A stretch of DNA of 64,000 nt from Chryseobacterium sp. OV279 (GCF_900128945.1 NZ_FQUD01000002.1:772371-836370), one strand, 5' to 3'. Counted from the stretch's first letter, positions 1 to 8,153 are shown. Translations and numbers: made by a program. The notes: a model not told the origin generated them from the sequence alone.

Positions 1-2
1 GC

Positions 3-1034
3 ATTATGGAGGAGGCACAGCTGAATGCTAAGAACGAAGCCAGAAAAATAGTTGTTCAGACCATTCAGAGAATTGGTACAGAACAGGCTATTGAAAACTC
101 AGTATCTGTTTTCAACATTGAATCAGACGAGGTAAAAGGTAGAATCATTGGTAGAGAAGGTAGAAATATCCGTGCTTTGGAAGCAATGACAGGCGTGGAA
201 ATTATCGTAGATGATACTCCGGAAGCTATTCTTCTTTCTTGTTTTGATCCGGTAAGAAGAGAAATCGCAAGATTATCCCTACACAGATTGGTGACGGACG
301 GAAGAATCCACCCGGCAAGAATCGAAGAAGTAGTAGAAAAAACAAAAAAACAGATCGAAGAAGAGATCATTGAAGTAGGAAAAAGAACAATCATTGATTT
401 AGGAATCCACGGATTACACCCGGAACTGATCAAGATTGTAGGTAGAATGAAATACCGTTCTTCTTACGGACAGAACTTACTACAGCACTCAAGAGAAGTA
501 GCGAACATTGCTGCAACGATGGCTGCTGAATTAGGATTGAACGTAAAACTAGCGAAAAGAGCAGGTCTTCTACACGATATCGGTAAAGTTCCTGAGCAGG
601 AATCTGAACTTCCTCACGCTTTACTGGGAATGCAGTGGGCTGAAAAGTACGGTGAAAATGCAGAAGTTGTTAACGCAATTGGAGCTCACCACGACGAAAT
701 TGAAATGAAGTCATTATTATCACCGATCATCCAGGTAGCCGATGCTATCTCAGGAGCAAGACCGGGAGCAAGAAGACAGGTCCTTGAATCTTATATCCAG
801 AGACTGAAAGATCTTGAATCTGCAGCCTTAAGTTTCGACGGCGTATCAAGCGCTTATGCGATCCAGGCAGGTAGAGAACTTAGAGTAATGGTAGAAAGCG
901 GAAAAGTAAATGATGAAGTAGCGAACCAGCTTTCTTACGACATCTCTGAAAAAATCCAAAATGAACTGACGTATCCGGGACAGGTAAAAGTAACGGTAAT
1001 CAGAGAAACAAGAGCTGTGAATATTGCAAGATAA
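3..1034 (+). CDS. rny: Ribonuclease Y, C-terminal part (5' end outside window)
   Basis: RNase Y is a membrane-anchored endoribonuclease that starts mRNA turnover. Numbering from the first in-window Met (base 6), a KH RNA-binding domain lies at about residues 33-110 with its GREGRN loop at 49-54, and an HD phosphohydrolase domain follows at about 155-260 with the metal-binding His-Asp pair at 190-191 (LLHDIGK). The reading frame is open to the left edge, so the N-terminal membrane helix and coiled coil lie upstream of the window; the Met at base 6 is internal, not the start. The gene ends before a strong terminator, so it is transcribed separately from the MFS gene that follows. Family assignment is secure. 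Confidence 0.96.
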   Translation: MMEEAQLNAKNEARKIVVQTIQRIGTEQAIENSVSVFNIESDEVKGRIIGREGRNIRALEAMTGVEIIVDDTPEAILLSCFDPVRREIARLSLHRLVTDGRIHPARIEEVVEKTKKQIEEEIIEVGKRTIIDLGIHGLHPELIKIVGRMKYRSSYGQNLLQHSREVANIAATMAAELGLNVKLAKRAGLLHDIGKVPEQESELPHALLGMQWAEKYGENAEVVNAIGAHHDEIEMKSLLSPIIQVADAISGARPGARRQVLESYIQRLKDLESAALSFDGVSSAYAIQAGRELRVMVESGKVNDEVANQLSYDISEKIQNELTYPGQVKVTVIRETRAVNIAR

Positions 1035-1055
1035 TAACAGAATAAAGATATTTTA

Positions 1056-1092
1056 TAAAAACCTTTCAAGAAATTGAAAGGTTTTTTATTTT
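1056..1092 (+). terminator. Rho-independent terminator of rny
   Basis: A perfect stem (ACCTTTCAA / TTGAAAGGT, extended by A and T runs) with a 4-nt loop is followed by a T-rich stretch 22 bp after the rny stop codon. Confidence 0.85.
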
Positions 1093-1107
1093 TATCAAAA
1101 CTTAAAA

Positions 1108-2349
1108 ATGCAAGAACTGTCTTTGTCTTCAAAACTGAAGTATATCTTTTCAATCCCCGTTATCATTTCCGCCCTGGGCTATTTCGTAGACATCTATGAC
1201 CTGCTTTTATTCGGTATCGTAAGAATTCCAAGTTTAAAAGCTTTAGGCCTGAATCCCGACGCTGACGGAACCTTTATTCTCAACTGTCAGATGGTAGGAC
1301 TCCTTATCGGTGGTGTGTTCTGGGGAATTTTTGGAGACAAAAAAGGACGACTGTCTGTCCTTTTCGGTTCTATTCTGGTATATTCCCTGGCCAATATAGC
1401 CTGTGGATTTCTTCCTTACTTTCCGAAAGAGCATCTCGTGTATCAATACGCGGGTTTAAGGTTCATCGCGGGAATAGGACTCGCCGGAGAGCTTGGAGCA
1501 GGAATTACCCTCGTTTCTGAGAGTCTCCCGAAGAATTTAAGAGCCATTGGAACTTCCGTGGTAGCCGGATTTGGACTGATGGGTGCTGTTGTGGCTCAGC
1601 TTACCGTAGAATTGGCCGGCGGTTGGAATATTTCCTACATCATCGGAGGAATTATGGGAATTATGCTGTTGTTGCTGAGAATCAGCGTTTCAGAATCCGG
1701 CATTTATAAAAACATAGTACATAAAAGCGTCTCAAAAGGCAATTTTCTCTCCTTCTTTACCAATAAGGAGCGGCTGACGAGATATCTCAAATGTATTGCG
1801 GTAGGATTGCCCACCTGGTATTGTATAGGGATCCTTGCTGTTTTAGCCAATCAGTTTGCCCCTGAATTAGGCATCAGGGATCTGAATCCCGGAAAAGCCA
1901 TTATGTGGGCTTATATAGGCATTTCTGTAGGTGACCTGATGAGTGGTTTTATTTCCCATGCTTTAAAATCCCGGAAGATGGCTATTTTTTATATGCTGCT
2001 GTTCACGATCGTTGGTGTAGCGATCATGCTGTTTGGGAATACCAATACGGAAACAAAGTATTATATGTTCTGTGTCTGGTTGGGCTTTGGAACGGGATAC
2101 TGGGCGATGTTTGTGACCCTTGCTGCCGAACAGTTCGGGACTAATATCAGAAATACGGCGACTACAACCGTCCCCAATATGGTGAGAGGCCTGGTTCCCG
2201 TGATGATTCTGGCGTTTGATCTGCTTAAAAATAATTTCACGGTGATCATCAGTGCAGCGGTCGTTGGATTGGTGGTCTTTGGACTGGCCTTTTATTCGGC
2301 ACTCACGATTTCCGAAACGCATAATAAAGACCTTGAATTTACCGAATAA
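1108..2349 (+). CDS. MFS transporter, metabolite:proton symporter type
   Basis: This 413-residue polytopic inner-membrane protein has the hydrophobic pattern of twelve helices. The major facilitator loop signature between helices 2 and 3 is visible as GDKKGR at residues 76-81. The region around FIAGIGLAGELGAG (helix 4) and the 'VSESLPKNLR' loop resemble the sugar-acid/aromatic-acid proton symporter branch of the superfamily, but the substrate cannot be read from sequence. It stands alone between the rny terminator and a peptide gene with its own promoter, so no neighbour indicates its cargo. Start ATG is the first in frame after the terminator; no strong Shine-Dalgarno is visible, which is common in Bacteroidota. 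Confidence 0.88.
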   Translation: MQELSLSSKLKYIFSIPVIISALGYFVDIYDLLLFGIVRIPSLKALGLNPDADGTFILNCQMVGLLIGGVFWGIFGDKKGRLSVLFGSILVYSLANIACGFLPYFPKEHLVYQYAGLRFIAGIGLAGELGAGITLVSESLPKNLRAIGTSVVAGFGLMGAVVAQLTVELAGGWNISYIIGGIMGIMLLLLRISVSESGIYKNIVHKSVSKGNFLSFFTNKERLTRYLKCIAVGLPTWYCIGILAVLANQFAPELGIRDLNPGKAIMWAYIGISVGDLMSGFISHALKSRKMAIFYMLLFTIVGVAIMLFGNTNTETKYYMFCVWLGFGTGYWAMFVTLAAEQFGTNIRNTATTTVPNMVRGLVPVMILAFDLLKNNFTVIISAAVVGLVVFGLAFYSALTISETHNKDLEFTE

Positions 2350-2446
2350 TTAATGTTGTTTAAGAAATGGGGTGGTTGTGAATTGCGGTTATATCGTAAT
2401 AAACACAATGGAATCAACGTTTTATTAAAGTTTTATTTAAATTATG

Positions 2447-2476
2447 TTGCGAATAATTAATATTTGTTTAACTTTG
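2447..2476 (+). promoter_or_regulatory. Bacteroidota-type promoter of GG-leader peptide gene
   Basis: TTG at 2447-2449 and TAACTTTG at 2469-2476 are separated by 19 bp, matching the Bacteroidota -33/-7 consensus (TTTG, TAnnTTTG). The start codon follows 50 bp later. Confidence 0.65.
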
Positions 2477-2526
2477 AAAAGTAACAAAACTATATTGTTT
2501 AATCTCAAATCAAATCACGTAACACT

Positions 2527-2706
2527 ATGAAAAACGCTAAGAAATTAAGAAAAGCAGATCTAAAGAACATTATCGGAGGAATCAGCGGAAAACCTGATTT
2601 AACACTTTGCGGATGCAGCTGCTCAGGTTCTGTAACCGGACCTTGGTATTGCGTACAGCACATTGCCTGCACACAGGGATACAACTGTGGTGAGTCTGCA
2701 ATTTAA
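2527..2706 (+). CDS. Cys-rich peptide with double-glycine (bacteriocin-type) leader
   Basis: A 59-residue peptide. The first 18 residues are a charged leader ending in IIGG, the double-glycine cleavage signal recognised by C39-peptidase ABC exporters of bacteriocins and related peptides. The 41-residue putative mature part contains six cysteines (a CGCSC cluster, then three spaced Cys), compatible with disulphide bonds or a modified peptide. It has its own promoter and terminator and no adjacent exporter, immunity or modification gene. Short peptides of this type are common in Chryseobacterium genomes; their function is generally unknown. Antibacterial, signalling or other secreted roles are all possible. 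The second such gene lies at 10083-10277. Confidence 0.8.
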   Translation: MKNAKKLRKADLKNIIGGISGKPDLTLCGCSCSGSVTGPWYCVQHIACTQGYNCGESAI

Positions 2707-2752
2707 GACTGTATATCAGTAAGAAAACTAAAACATTTCCACATTTAATACG

Positions 2753-2789
2753 CAAAAGCCTTTTGGGACCTTCCAAAAGGTTTTTGTCA
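2753..2789 (+). terminator. Terminator of GG-leader peptide gene
   Basis: Stem CCTTTTGG / CCAAAAGG with flanking A and T runs, ending in TTTTTG, 47 bp after the stop codon. Confidence 0.85.
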
Positions 2790-2860
2790 TTTTAAAGATG
2801 AGATTAAAAATGGTCCCAAAAAAAGGAATTCATTTTCTAATGTAGTTTTTCATATTGGCC

Positions 2861-3019
2861 TAGGAAGCTGGAGCGTTAAAAAAATTAAAACTCACTCCGT
2901 TAAAAAATTCCCATTGTTTGAGTGCGGCAAAAATATTGAACTGAAATAACAATATTTAATCCGCACGAGTTTGGGAATTTTAGGATTGAGTTTTAATTTT
3001 TAGCGGAAGCTTCCAGCCT
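2861..3019 (+). repeat. Long palindromic (hairpin) element, MITE/REP-like
   Basis: Two arms of about 60 nt are imperfect inverse complements: the left arm begins GGAAGCTGGAGCG and contains ATTAAAACTCA, AATTCCCA and GAGTGCGG; the right arm carries CCGCACGAG, TGGGAATT, TGAGTTTTAAT and AGCTTCC in reverse order. The centre continues the fold with AATATTG / CAATATT around an 11-nt loop, so the whole 155 nt can form one hairpin. It contains no ORF. The 420-bp gap 2707-3129 holds only the upstream terminator, this element and AT-rich sequence. Identity with a known element family cannot be tested here. Confidence 0.8.
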
Positions 3020-3129
3020 TGAATTTTTGGTTCATTTTGTTTCAAGACAAAAGAACTAAAAAAGGAATAAATTATAGAAGTTAATTAATTGAATTTTAAA
3101 GTATTGATTTATAGTATTTTATATTTGTT

Positions 3130-4092
3130 TTAGCTGGTGATATAAATCAAACTCCCCACACTTATCGTAATCCATAAAATAACAGCCACAGCCAGCGGCT
3201 TAATTCCTATCGTTTTTAAAGTCCCGATCGAAAGAGTAGACCCAATAAAGAATAAAGTAAGATTCAGCCCCGATTTGGCTACTGCAGTCACAGAGCTGCT
3301 CAAGCCATCAAAAACAGGAAAATAAGTATTCAGAAGAATAGCCAGGATAAACCACCCGATAAACCACGGTATTTTAATTTTCGATTCTTTGTTTTTAAAA
3401 ATAAACATCGTGATCACAGAAACCGGAATAATCCATAAGGCACGGGCCAGTTTCACCGTAGTGGCTATTTTTAAAGCCTCATTTCCATACTTTCCGGCCG
3501 CTCCAACCACAGAACTGGTATCATGGATTCCCACCGCACACCAAAGCCCAAACTGCTCCTGAGAAAGATGCAGCAAATGCCCGATAGCCGGATAAATAAA
3601 CAACGCTACAGAATTTAAGGTGAAAATAATGGCAAGACCTAAAGAAATTTCTTTCGTCCCCGGTTTGATGATAGGAGAAACAGCTGCGATAGCACTTCCA
3701 CCGCAGATCGCTGTTCCGGCAGAAATCAGATAAGAAAGCTTTTTCTCAAGTTTAAATACTCTTCCCAAAATATAGCCGAGAACCATCACCGTGAAAATAC
3801 TGACAACCGTTAAAAAGAATCCTGTCTTCCCCGCCTGAAGCGCTTCATTCAGTTTGAGCCCAAAACCCAGTCCTACAATAGAAATCTGAAGCAACAAATG
3901 AATGTATCTGTGCAAATGCTTTTCGAACGGATTACCAATGAGAACCGCTAAACCAAAGCCTAAGGCCAGAGCTATCGGGGAAGAAATTAACGGGGTAAGA
4001 CATGCAACACCGAGTACAATAAAAACAGTTTTTCGGATCATTTCATTTTGGATGAGCTCTTTCATAAGATAAGTTTTGAAATCAGACTCCAA
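3130..4092 (-). CDS. YeiH/UPF0324 family putative sulfate/sulfite-related exporter
   Basis: A 320-residue inner-membrane protein with about ten hydrophobic segments. The conserved family stretch containing GTAICGGSAIAAVSPI lies near residues 130-146, and a second conserved block (WCAVGIHDTSSVVGAAGKYG) near 184-203. The family is widespread and its E. coli member YeiH is linked to the LysR regulator YeiE; transport of sulfur oxyanions is suggested but not firmly shown. The LysR gene immediately upstream on the same strand (4494-5372) repeats that association, although here they are co-oriented with a 400-bp repeat-filled gap rather than divergent. Met10 or Met18 are alternative starts. Confidence 0.85.
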   Translation of the reverse strand: MESDFKTYLMKELIQNEMIRKTVFIVLGVACLTPLISSPIALALGFGLAVLIGNPFEKHLHRYIHLLLQISIVGLGFGLKLNEALQAGKTGFFLTVVSIFTVMVLGYILGRVFKLEKKLSYLISAGTAICGGSAIAAVSPIIKPGTKEISLGLAIIFTLNSVALFIYPAIGHLLHLSQEQFGLWCAVGIHDTSSVVGAAGKYGNEALKIATTVKLARALWIIPVSVITMFIFKNKESKIKIPWFIGWFILAILLNTYFPVFDGLSSSVTAVAKSGLNLTLFFIGSTLSIGTLKTIGIKPLAVAVILWITISVGSLIYITS

Positions 4093-4169
4093 AATTCCGA
4101 AATATAGTATTACAAAGTAAATCGTATTTTATTATGATGGATAACTTTTAGTTATGGATTGTAAGGTGA

Positions 4170-4506
4170 GAGAGTTTGAGGGTAGGAGGGTTTTAGAGTG
4201 GGAGCGTTTGAGTGGTTCAGGGTAACTTTGCTAGTTGCTAGTTGCTAGTTGCTAGTTGCTAGTTGCTAGTTGCTAGTTGCTAGTTGCTAGTTATATCATA
4301 TTTTGCATCTGTTGTTGTCTGTTGTCTGTTGTCTGTTGTCTGAAATCTGACGTCTAATATCTGAAATCTATCCCAAAAATTCACCATTCACTTGCGAAGC
4401 AAAATTCACTATTGACCTCTACTCCGTCTAAAATCTAATCAAAAGACCATAGTTCAAACTGCGACCTATTCCCTGCAACCTATCATCTACTATCTAACTC
4501 CTCACA
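4170..4506. repeat. Composite intergenic repeat: octads, CTAGTTG heptads, TCTGNNN heptads
   Basis: This gap between LysR and yeiH is almost entirely repetitive. 4170-4217 holds six degenerate 8-mers (GAGGGTTT type). 4231-4292 holds eight exact CTAGTTG units plus a partial one. 4312-4376 holds nine degenerate heptads starting TCT (TCTGTTG, then TCTGAAA and variants). 4379-4409 is a 31-nt sequence found identically in inverted orientation at 42952-42982. 4465-4506 holds six YCTNNNN heptads that run through the LysR stop codon (4494-4496). No ORF or promoter is evident inside the exact CTAGTTG tract. Confidence 0.85.
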
Positions 4507-5372
4507 AATCTCAGAAATAATCTAATCATCTCCGACTGTTCTCCTTTCGGAAGAATAAAGTGAAAATTTCTTTCAATGCTGAAATTCCTGATATCTATGA
4601 TAGTGAGCGTATTGTTTTTTAATTCATTTAAAATGGTACTGATGGACAGAAATGCCATACAATCCGAATGTAAAAGATAGTTTTTGATGCTTTCACTGCT
4701 TCCCAGCTGCATAACCGTGTTGAGCTCTTCGATGTTGATTCCTTTTTCCTTTAAACGGTTTTGGATGAATTCCTGAGTACCGGAGCCCTGTTCACGGAAG
4801 ATCAGGTCTAAGTCATAAAGATCTTTTAGACTTAACGTTTTCTGAGCTAATGGATGATTGGCTTTTGCCGTGAGAACAATTTCATCCCCTTTAAAAATTT
4901 TATAGTCAAAAAATGAAGACTGAGATTCTCCTTCGATAATTCCGAGGTCTATTTTCCCTTCTTTTAAAAGTTCGGAAATAATTTCGGTATTATGGGCGAT
5001 CAGTTCGATCTTAATTTCTTTATAATACGTATTGAATTTGGCCAGAAGTTCAGGCAAAACATATTGTGCAACACTGGTGCTGGCTCCGATAATCAACTTT
5101 CCTTTATGCTGTTCATTCACCTGACTGATCTCAAATTCCAGATCACGGTAGAGATTTCGGATCTTTTCGGCATATTCATATAGAATTTTTCCACTCTGGG
5201 TAAGATGTACGGAAGTTCCTTTTCGGTCAAAAAGTTTTGTACCGAGCTGACTTTCAATTTCTTTAATGTGTTTAGTCACAGCTGGCTGCGAAATATGAAG
5301 TTCTTCAGCAGCTTTCGTAAAACTCAGTCTTGAGGCAGCGGTATGGAAAACTTTTAATCTGTAGTCAAACAT
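4494..5372 (-). CDS. LysR family transcriptional regulator
   Basis: A 292-residue protein with the standard LysR layout: winged helix-turn-helix at residues 1-60 (AAEELHISQPAVTKHIKEIE recognition region) and a periplasmic-binding-protein-like effector domain from about residue 90. The closest recognisable type is the CysB/CysL/YeiE group, which senses sulfur compounds. It precedes the YeiH-type exporter gene on the same strand and probably controls it, by analogy with the E. coli YeiE/YeiH pair; that is inference. The last codons and the TAG stop fall within a period-7 repeat tract, so the exact C-terminus could vary between strains. Confidence 0.9.
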   Translation of the reverse strand: MFDYRLKVFHTAASRLSFTKAAEELHISQPAVTKHIKEIESQLGTKLFDRKGTSVHLTQSGKILYEYAEKIRNLYRDLEFEISQVNEQHKGKLIIGASTSVAQYVLPELLAKFNTYYKEIKIELIAHNTEIISELLKEGKIDLGIIEGESQSSFFDYKIFKGDEIVLTAKANHPLAQKTLSLKDLYDLDLIFREQGSGTQEFIQNRLKEKGINIEELNTVMQLGSSESIKNYLLHSDCMAFLSISTILNELKNNTLTIIDIRNFSIERNFHFILPKGEQSEMIRLFLRFVRS

Positions 5373-5418
5373 GGATGGAGCTTATGGTAACAAATTTAGT
5401 GAAATTATACGGGTTGGG

Positions 5419-5592
5419 GAGTTTGAGAGTTTCAGAGTTGGAGGGTTTGAGAGTTGGAGGGTTGAGAGTTTGAGTTGTATTGAGTTTTAGGAAGAAAAAA
5501 GCAAGAGTCAAGAACCAAGAATCTAGATGTCAGACAATTATTCATTAACTTAAATACTATGAACCAGCAACTAGCAACTAGCAACTAGCAAC
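5419..5592. repeat. Octad tract and CAACTAG heptads downstream of the clcF gene
   Basis: 5419-5473 consists of seven units of about 8 nt (GAGTTTGA, GAGTTGGA, GGGTTTGA variants). 5568-5588 holds three exact CAACTAG units (inverse complement of the CTAGTTG array at 4231) with a degenerate flank to 5592. The stretch 5502-5592 aligns with 42991-43065 (shared blocks include a TAACTTAA-TACTA core followed by CAACTAG units), so it is a copy of the same composite element. Confidence 0.8.
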
Positions 5593-5614
5593 CAACTCTC
5601 CCACTCGAAATCCC

Positions 5615-6919
5615 TTACAAATCCGAAAAAGACTTACCTCCATCACTTTCATACCTTCGGTTTTTCGCTTCACCGATCTTTTGTTTTGTATAAATGCTGT
5701 TGTGGCCGGAAAGCAAATAGGAAACTACGCAGGCAATAGCAATATAAACACCTGATTCTGCCCCGAACAGCTCAATCCCCATCAGCATACAGGCCAGTGG
5801 GGTATTGGTAGCTCCGGCAAATACGGCTACAAAGCCCATTCCTGCAAGCAATCCGAACGGTAATGGAATAAACAGGGATAATGCACTGCCAAGAGTAGCT
5901 CCGATGAAAAATAGGGGTGTGACTTCGCCTCCTTTAAACCCTGCAGAAAGGGTAATGATGGTAAAAATCATTTTTAAAGCAAAATCGTAGAGCGGAAGCT
6001 GTTGTTTAAAAGATTCCAGAATGACAGGAATTCCCAGCCCGATGTATCTTGTGGTTCCCATGGCAAAAACAGCCAGAGCAACAATAATCCCACCGACTAC
6101 GGGACGAAAAGGAGCATATTTAATTCTAGATTTAAAAACAGATCCAGTCCAGTGAATCATTCTGCTGAATCCTGCAGCACAGATTCCAAAAGCAATTCCG
6201 GCGAGAATACTATATACAATGGGCAAAAATTCCAGTTTAGGAATAAGGTCTATATGGTAATGGGTATGTTTGACATTCCAGAGATTGGTGGTTAAGTCTG
6301 CGAGAATGGCTGAAGCAAAAGCCGGGAAGATAGCATTGTACCGTATTCTTCCAATCAGGAAAACTTCCAGTGCAAAAACGGCTCCGGCCAACGGTGTTCC
6401 GAAAATAGATCCAAAACCTGCGGCAATGGCAGCGATAAGCAGGATTTTCCTTTCATTTTTATTAAGTTTAAAAGGTTTGCTGAGCTGGTCTGCAATAGCA
6501 CCAGCCATCTGTAAAGCCGTACCTTCACGCCCGGCTGAACCTCCGAAAAAATGCGTAACAATGGTTCCCAGATACACAAATGGAGCCATTTTAAAGGGAA
6601 TAATTTCTTTCGGATCATGAATATTGTCAATGAGCAGATTGTTTCCTGCTTCTACATCTTTTCCGTAATAATGGTATAAAAGGCCAATAAGAAAACCGGC
6701 AACAGGAAGCAGGGCAATGAGCCAGATATGACTTTCTCTGAATTGGGTTGCCCATTCCAGGGACTGTAAAAATCCCGCAGACGCTGTTCCTACTAATCCA
6801 CCAATCAGAATACTGATGCACAGCCATTTTGAAATATAAGGCAGGGCAGGGTATTTTCTAAAAAATAATTGGGTATGAAAAATTGCTTTTCTATGAAGTG
6901 TCCGTTGTTTTTTTGACAT
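5615..6919 (-). CDS. CLC-F type fluoride/proton antiporter
   Basis: A 434-residue CLC-family membrane protein. The usual chloride motif GSGIP is replaced by GNNLL at residues 92-96, and the gating-glutamate motif reads GREGT (130-134, Glu132) instead of GREGP; a GGEVTP stretch replaces the usual GGxFxP. These substitutions are the hallmarks described for the CLC-F subclass, which expels fluoride in exchange for protons. A fluoride riboswitch directly upstream (6926-7012) independently supports fluoride as substrate. Annotation pipelines usually label it 'chloride channel protein', which is probably wrong here. Start ATG at 6919 is preceded 6 nt upstream by AGG, a plausible ribosome binding site. 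Confidence 0.93.
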   Translation of the reverse strand: MSKKQRTLHRKAIFHTQLFFRKYPALPYISKWLCISILIGGLVGTASAGFLQSLEWATQFRESHIWLIALLPVAGFLIGLLYHYYGKDVEAGNNLLIDNIHDPKEIIPFKMAPFVYLGTIVTHFFGGSAGREGTALQMAGAIADQLSKPFKLNKNERKILLIAAIAAGFGSIFGTPLAGAVFALEVFLIGRIRYNAIFPAFASAILADLTTNLWNVKHTHYHIDLIPKLEFLPIVYSILAGIAFGICAAGFSRMIHWTGSVFKSRIKYAPFRPVVGGIIVALAVFAMGTTRYIGLGIPVILESFKQQLPLYDFALKMIFTIITLSAGFKGGEVTPLFFIGATLGSALSLFIPLPFGLLAGMGFVAVFAGATNTPLACMLMGIELFGAESGVYIAIACVVSYLLSGHNSIYTKQKIGEAKNRRYESDGGKSFSDL

Positions 6920-6925
6920 AATAAT

Positions 6926-7012
6926 CCTGATCAGTTATTGGTTAATAATCTCTTAATCAGGCGTCATCAGCTTCTGTAAAGCGGTTGGGTAAGGAAGAGC
7001 ACCATTTCCTTT
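6926..7012 (-). promoter_or_regulatory. Fluoride riboswitch (crcB motif) with SD-sequestering platform
   Basis: Read on the minus strand, 7010 to 6952 contains the fluoride aptamer landmarks in order: GGAAATGGTG, a closing TTCC, ACCCAACCGCTT, and AAGCTGATGACGCCTGA. GGAA/TTCC and GCTT/AAGC form the two helices, and GGTG can pair with CGCC for the pseudoknot (allowing one G-U). The 3' end of the aptamer contains CCTGAT (6961-6956), which is an exact complement of ATCAGG (6931-6926); that second element includes the AGG ribosome binding site. Ligand binding would therefore be expected to free the SD and turn on translation. The aptamer match is seen directly; the switching mechanism is inference. 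Confidence 0.88.
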
Positions 7013-7019
7013 TGTTATA

Positions 7020-7027
7020 CAAATATA
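7020..7027 (-). promoter_or_regulatory. -7 box TATATTTG for the fluoride riboswitch transcript
   Basis: TATATTTG (minus strand 7027-7020) fits TAnnTTTG and lies 10 nt before the first aptamer helix, so transcription would start at the riboswitch. The -33 region is T-rich without a clear TTTG. Confidence 0.55.
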
Positions 7028-7079
7028 ATTATTCTCTGTGAATTTTAAAACTCTTTGAAGTGATGAAGATTCAAAATAT

Positions 7080-7547
7080 TTATAAGAATGGTTTCATTTC
7101 ATCCTCAATCTGCGTTCTGAGATCCATCAGGCGTTTAGCATATTTTTCCTGTTGTTTTTCCTCTTCAGTCTCAGGGACCCAAGCAGGGACAGGGAGTTTT
7201 TTGCCGTTTTCATCTACTGCCACAAAAACAATGATACAATGGGTCTTTTTGTCGAAAGTAGGCTGCTTCAGGTTTCTTGAAAAAACATTAATCGAAATAT
7301 GCATGCTCGATTTTCCGGTATAAATCACCTGTGCATCCACTCGTACCACTTCCCCGATTTTAATAGGCTCATAAAAACGGATCCCGCCCACATAAACGGT
7401 TACCGAATAATTTCCGCTCCATGTCGTGGCACATGCATAACCTGCCTGATCGATCCATTTCATGACGCTTCCTCCATGTACATTTCCTCCATAATTCACA
7501 TCTGAAGGCTCCGAAATAAACTGAAAAGTGATGGGCTTATTCTGCAT
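7080..7547 (-). CDS. Acyl-CoA thioesterase, hot-dog fold (YciA/BFIT type)
   Basis: A 155-residue cytoplasmic protein of the hot-dog family. The catalytic helix region N-x-x-G-x-V-H-G-G (residues 19-27) followed by MKWIDQAG is characteristic of hexameric acyl-CoA thioesterases of the YciA/ACOT7 group, which hydrolyse acyl-CoA to free acid and CoA. The C-terminus is a short charged tail predicted to be helical. It is not obviously cotranscribed with the fluoride antiporter, whose promoter lies just downstream at 7020-7027. Substrate chain length cannot be judged. Confidence 0.88.
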   Translation of the reverse strand: MQNKPITFQFISEPSDVNYGGNVHGGSVMKWIDQAGYACATTWSGNYSVTVYVGGIRFYEPIKIGEVVRVDAQVIYTGKSSMHISINVFSRNLKQPTFDKKTHCIIVFVAVDENGKKLPVPAWVPETEEEKQQEKYAKRLMDLRTQIEDEMKPFL

Positions 7548-7603
7548 CTTTATAAAATTTTAATAAAGTTATTTAATAATTTCCAGAATTTTAGATTAAA
7601 TCC

Positions 7604-7611
7604 TACTTTTG
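7604..7611 (+). promoter_or_regulatory. -7 box TACTTTTG upstream of ArsC-like gene
   Basis: TACTTTTG fits TAnnTTTG 58 bp before the start codon; no clear -33 TTTG at the expected distance. Confidence 0.45.
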
Positions 7612-7669
7612 AAAGACGAAACTTCAATGAAGAAGGAAATTTAATTTATAACAGCTTTAAAAAATAACA

Positions 7670-8026
7670 ATGAAGAAAGTATTCCACCTTAATACATGCG
7701 ATACCTGCAGAAAAATCCTTGCACAGTTTGATCTTGCAGACTGGGAACTTCGTGAAATTAAAAAAGAGCCCATCACCAAAGAAGAACTGGCAGCGATGTA
7801 TAAAAAAACAAAATCATACGAAGCTCTGTTCAGCAAAAAATCTACACAGATTAAACTAAGAGGCCTGGATGCCAAATCTCTTGAAGAAAAGGATTTCAAA
7901 GATCTGCTTCTGGATCACTACACCTTTTTGAAACGTCCGGTTTTTATAACGGATGATGAAATATTTGTGGGAAATGATAAGAAGAATGTAGAAGCTCTGA
8001 GAGAATTCTTTGGAGTGGAAGACTAA
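7670..8026 (+). CDS. ArsC/Spx-family thioredoxin-fold protein (putative arsenate reductase family)
   Basis: A 118-residue protein with the ArsC-like thioredoxin fold. A CxxC pair is present at residues 10-13 (CDTC), followed by the family's KPEELxxMYKKT-like helix and the C-terminal block LKRPVFITDDEIFVG, which matches the 'RP-I' segment of ArsC/Spx/YffB proteins. There are no other arsenic genes nearby and the protein could equally act as a general disulphide or glutathione-linked reductase; 'arsenate reductase' is therefore a family name rather than a demonstrated function. It is monocistronic, with its own -7 box and a terminator. Confidence 0.85.
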   Translation: MKKVFHLNTCDTCRKILAQFDLADWELREIKKEPITKEELAAMYKKTKSYEALFSKKSTQIKLRGLDAKSLEEKDFKDLLLDHYTFLKRPVFITDDEIFVGNDKKNVEALREFFGVED

Positions 8027-8092
8027 AAAATTAAGCTAAGCATGTTGACATAAGATTCTAAATCTGATCAACAGAAAATGAATTTAATAAAT

Positions 8093-8128
8093 GAGCTACA
8101 GATAAATTCTGTAGCTCTTTGTGTTATA
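8093..8128 (+). terminator. Terminator after ArsC-like gene
   Basis: Perfect stem GAGCTACAG / CTGTAGCTC with 7-nt loop followed by TTTGTG. It lies between convergent genes and may serve both. Confidence 0.7.
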
Positions 8129-8153
8129 GAAATTGAAAATTAAAGCCTTATTA

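Noticed and set aside
4231..4376. Array resembling a CRISPR
   Set aside because: Units are 7 bp in direct tandem, without spacers, and no cas genes are present.
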